From: Gemmatimonadota bacterium
GTDB taxonomy: Bacteria > Gemmatimonadota > Gemmatimonadetes > Gemmatimonadales > Gemmatimonadaceae
Assembly (NCBI GenBank): GCA_003221805.1
Contig: QHUA01000137.1
Location: forward strand, 15,090-54,887
Direction of reading: 5' to 3'
DNA length: 39,798 bases
Positions 39,457-39,798 of the stretch are shown one piece after another. Within the stretch, counting starts at the first letter, position 1. Each line of letters begins with the position of its first letter. Under the pieces are notes generated by a model. That model was not told the origin of the DNA. It saw only the letters and a program-made list of their open reading frames with translations, and did no database searches. Position numbers and translations under genes: made by a program.

Positions 39457-39798
39457 TACGCCAGCTTCGCGTGTCGAAGTCTCAGGCTGTTGGTCACTAC
39501 ACTGACCGAGCTGAGCGCCATCGCCGCGCTGGCGATGATCGGGCTCAACATCAATCCAGTCACCGGATAGAGCACACCGGCAGCGATCGGAATCCCCACC
39601 ACGTTGTACACGAACGCCCAGAACAGATTTTGCCGCATCGTCGCCATCGTCTGACGCGAGAGCGAGATGGCTGTGGGCACGCTGCGCAAGTCGCTGCGCA
39701 TTAGCGCGACATCGCTCGCCTCGATGGCGATGTCGGTTCCCTTCGGCATCGAGATGCCGACGTCAGCCTGGGCCAGCGCCGGCGCATCGTTTATTCCA
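39456..39798 (-). CDS. copA: Copper-translocating P1B-type ATPase, C-terminal part (truncated by window edge)
   Basis: Only the last 114 residues or so are present. The hinge motif [16 protein letters not shown] is at the cut edge (39797 onward), followed by the two last membrane helices. Helix 7 has [13 protein letters not shown] with the Tyr-Asn pair and helix 8 has [11 protein letters not shown] with the Met-x-x-Ser-Ser, which together are the Cu(I)-ATPase (P1B-1) ligand signature. Exports Cu(I) from the cytoplasm. Continues beyond the window; upstream metal-binding domains cannot be seen. It shares an operon with the CsoR-type repressor, which most likely regulates it. Confidence 0.93.
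   Translation of the reverse strand, partial: GINDAPALAQADVGISMPKGTDIAIEASDVALMRSDLRSVPTAISLSRQTMATMRQNLFWAFVYNVVGIPIAAGVLYPVTGLMLSPIIASAAMALSSVSVVTNSLRLRHAKLA

Noticed and set aside
1-39798. CRISPR array, prophage, transposase or toxin-antitoxin genes
   Set aside because: No regularly spaced repeats, no integrase, transposase or phage structural motifs, and no toxin-antitoxin-like small gene pair were seen.

Overview
The window is about 40 kb of GC-rich, gene-dense chromosomal DNA from a free-living, respiring, Gram-negative-type bacterium. Outer-membrane and periplasmic features support this: many Sec, Tat and lipoprotein signals, a TonB-plug/carboxypeptidase-regulatory-like protein, a Spy/CpxP-like protein, a periplasmic Cu/Zn superoxide dismutase and a large Asp-box (BNR) repeat exoprotein. 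This mix, together with an actinobacterial-style Sdh1 succinate dehydrogenase, is most like soil Gemmatimonadota or a related phylum. That placement is inference from gene content; there is no rRNA or other phylogenetic marker here.

Layout. 1-3261 (+): a sulfate/thiosulfate ABC importer (sbp 3' end, cysT, a damaged cysW, cysA). 3274-5340 (-): a slipin/NfeD-protease pair. 5341-7176: a tRNA-3'-end-like sequence with a terminator, a small lipoprotein and a YceI-like protein. 7334-15187 (-): a tightly coupled seven-gene operon, kdgK-uxuA-exuT-DUF1080-Gfo/Idh/MocA-uxaC-TIM-barrel epimerase, with an SDR dehydrogenase transcribed divergently (15265-16002, +). 16120-19285: a small lipoprotein, an NmrA-like oxidoreductase and a PAS-PAS-GGDEF diguanylate cyclase. 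19267-25645 (-): sdhC-sdhA-sdhB followed in the same direction by a TPR-like protein, a plug-domain protein without a barrel, sodC and a 101-aa unknown. 25804-28469 (-): a Spy-like protein, a 289-bp non-coding inverted-repeat element, uppS, a winged-helix regulator and a membrane protein. 28586-32103: a PfpI-like protein, holB-moaC (+), a CDF metal exporter and a small unknown. 32304-37530 (+): a giant Asp-box protein, a lipoprotein, a DinB-like protein and a coiled-coil membrane protein. 37583-39798 (-): a second slipin with a GntR/YtrA-type repressor, then a CsoR-type repressor and the end of a CopA-type ATPase.

The most interesting unit is the 7.3-15.2 kb operon. It joins the cytoplasmic hexuronate route (ExuT uptake; UxaC, UxuA, KdgK) to three exported proteins (Tat Gfo/Idh/MocA oxidoreductase, Tat TIM-barrel epimerase, DUF1080 protein) of the families used for oxidative 3-keto-glycoside cleavage. 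I infer a system that cleaves a uronic-acid glycoside outside the cytoplasm without a classical glycoside hydrolase and feeds the uronate to KDG. Fructuronate reductase (UxuB) and KDPG aldolase are absent from the window; the divergent SDR is the candidate for the reductase step.

Three places in the first 16 kb look like small deletions or indels: cysW is frameshifted with about 62 nt missing, uxaC reads past its family-typical end, and the SDR lacks a normal start codon. These may be real mutations or consensus/assembly errors, and the sequence alone cannot decide.
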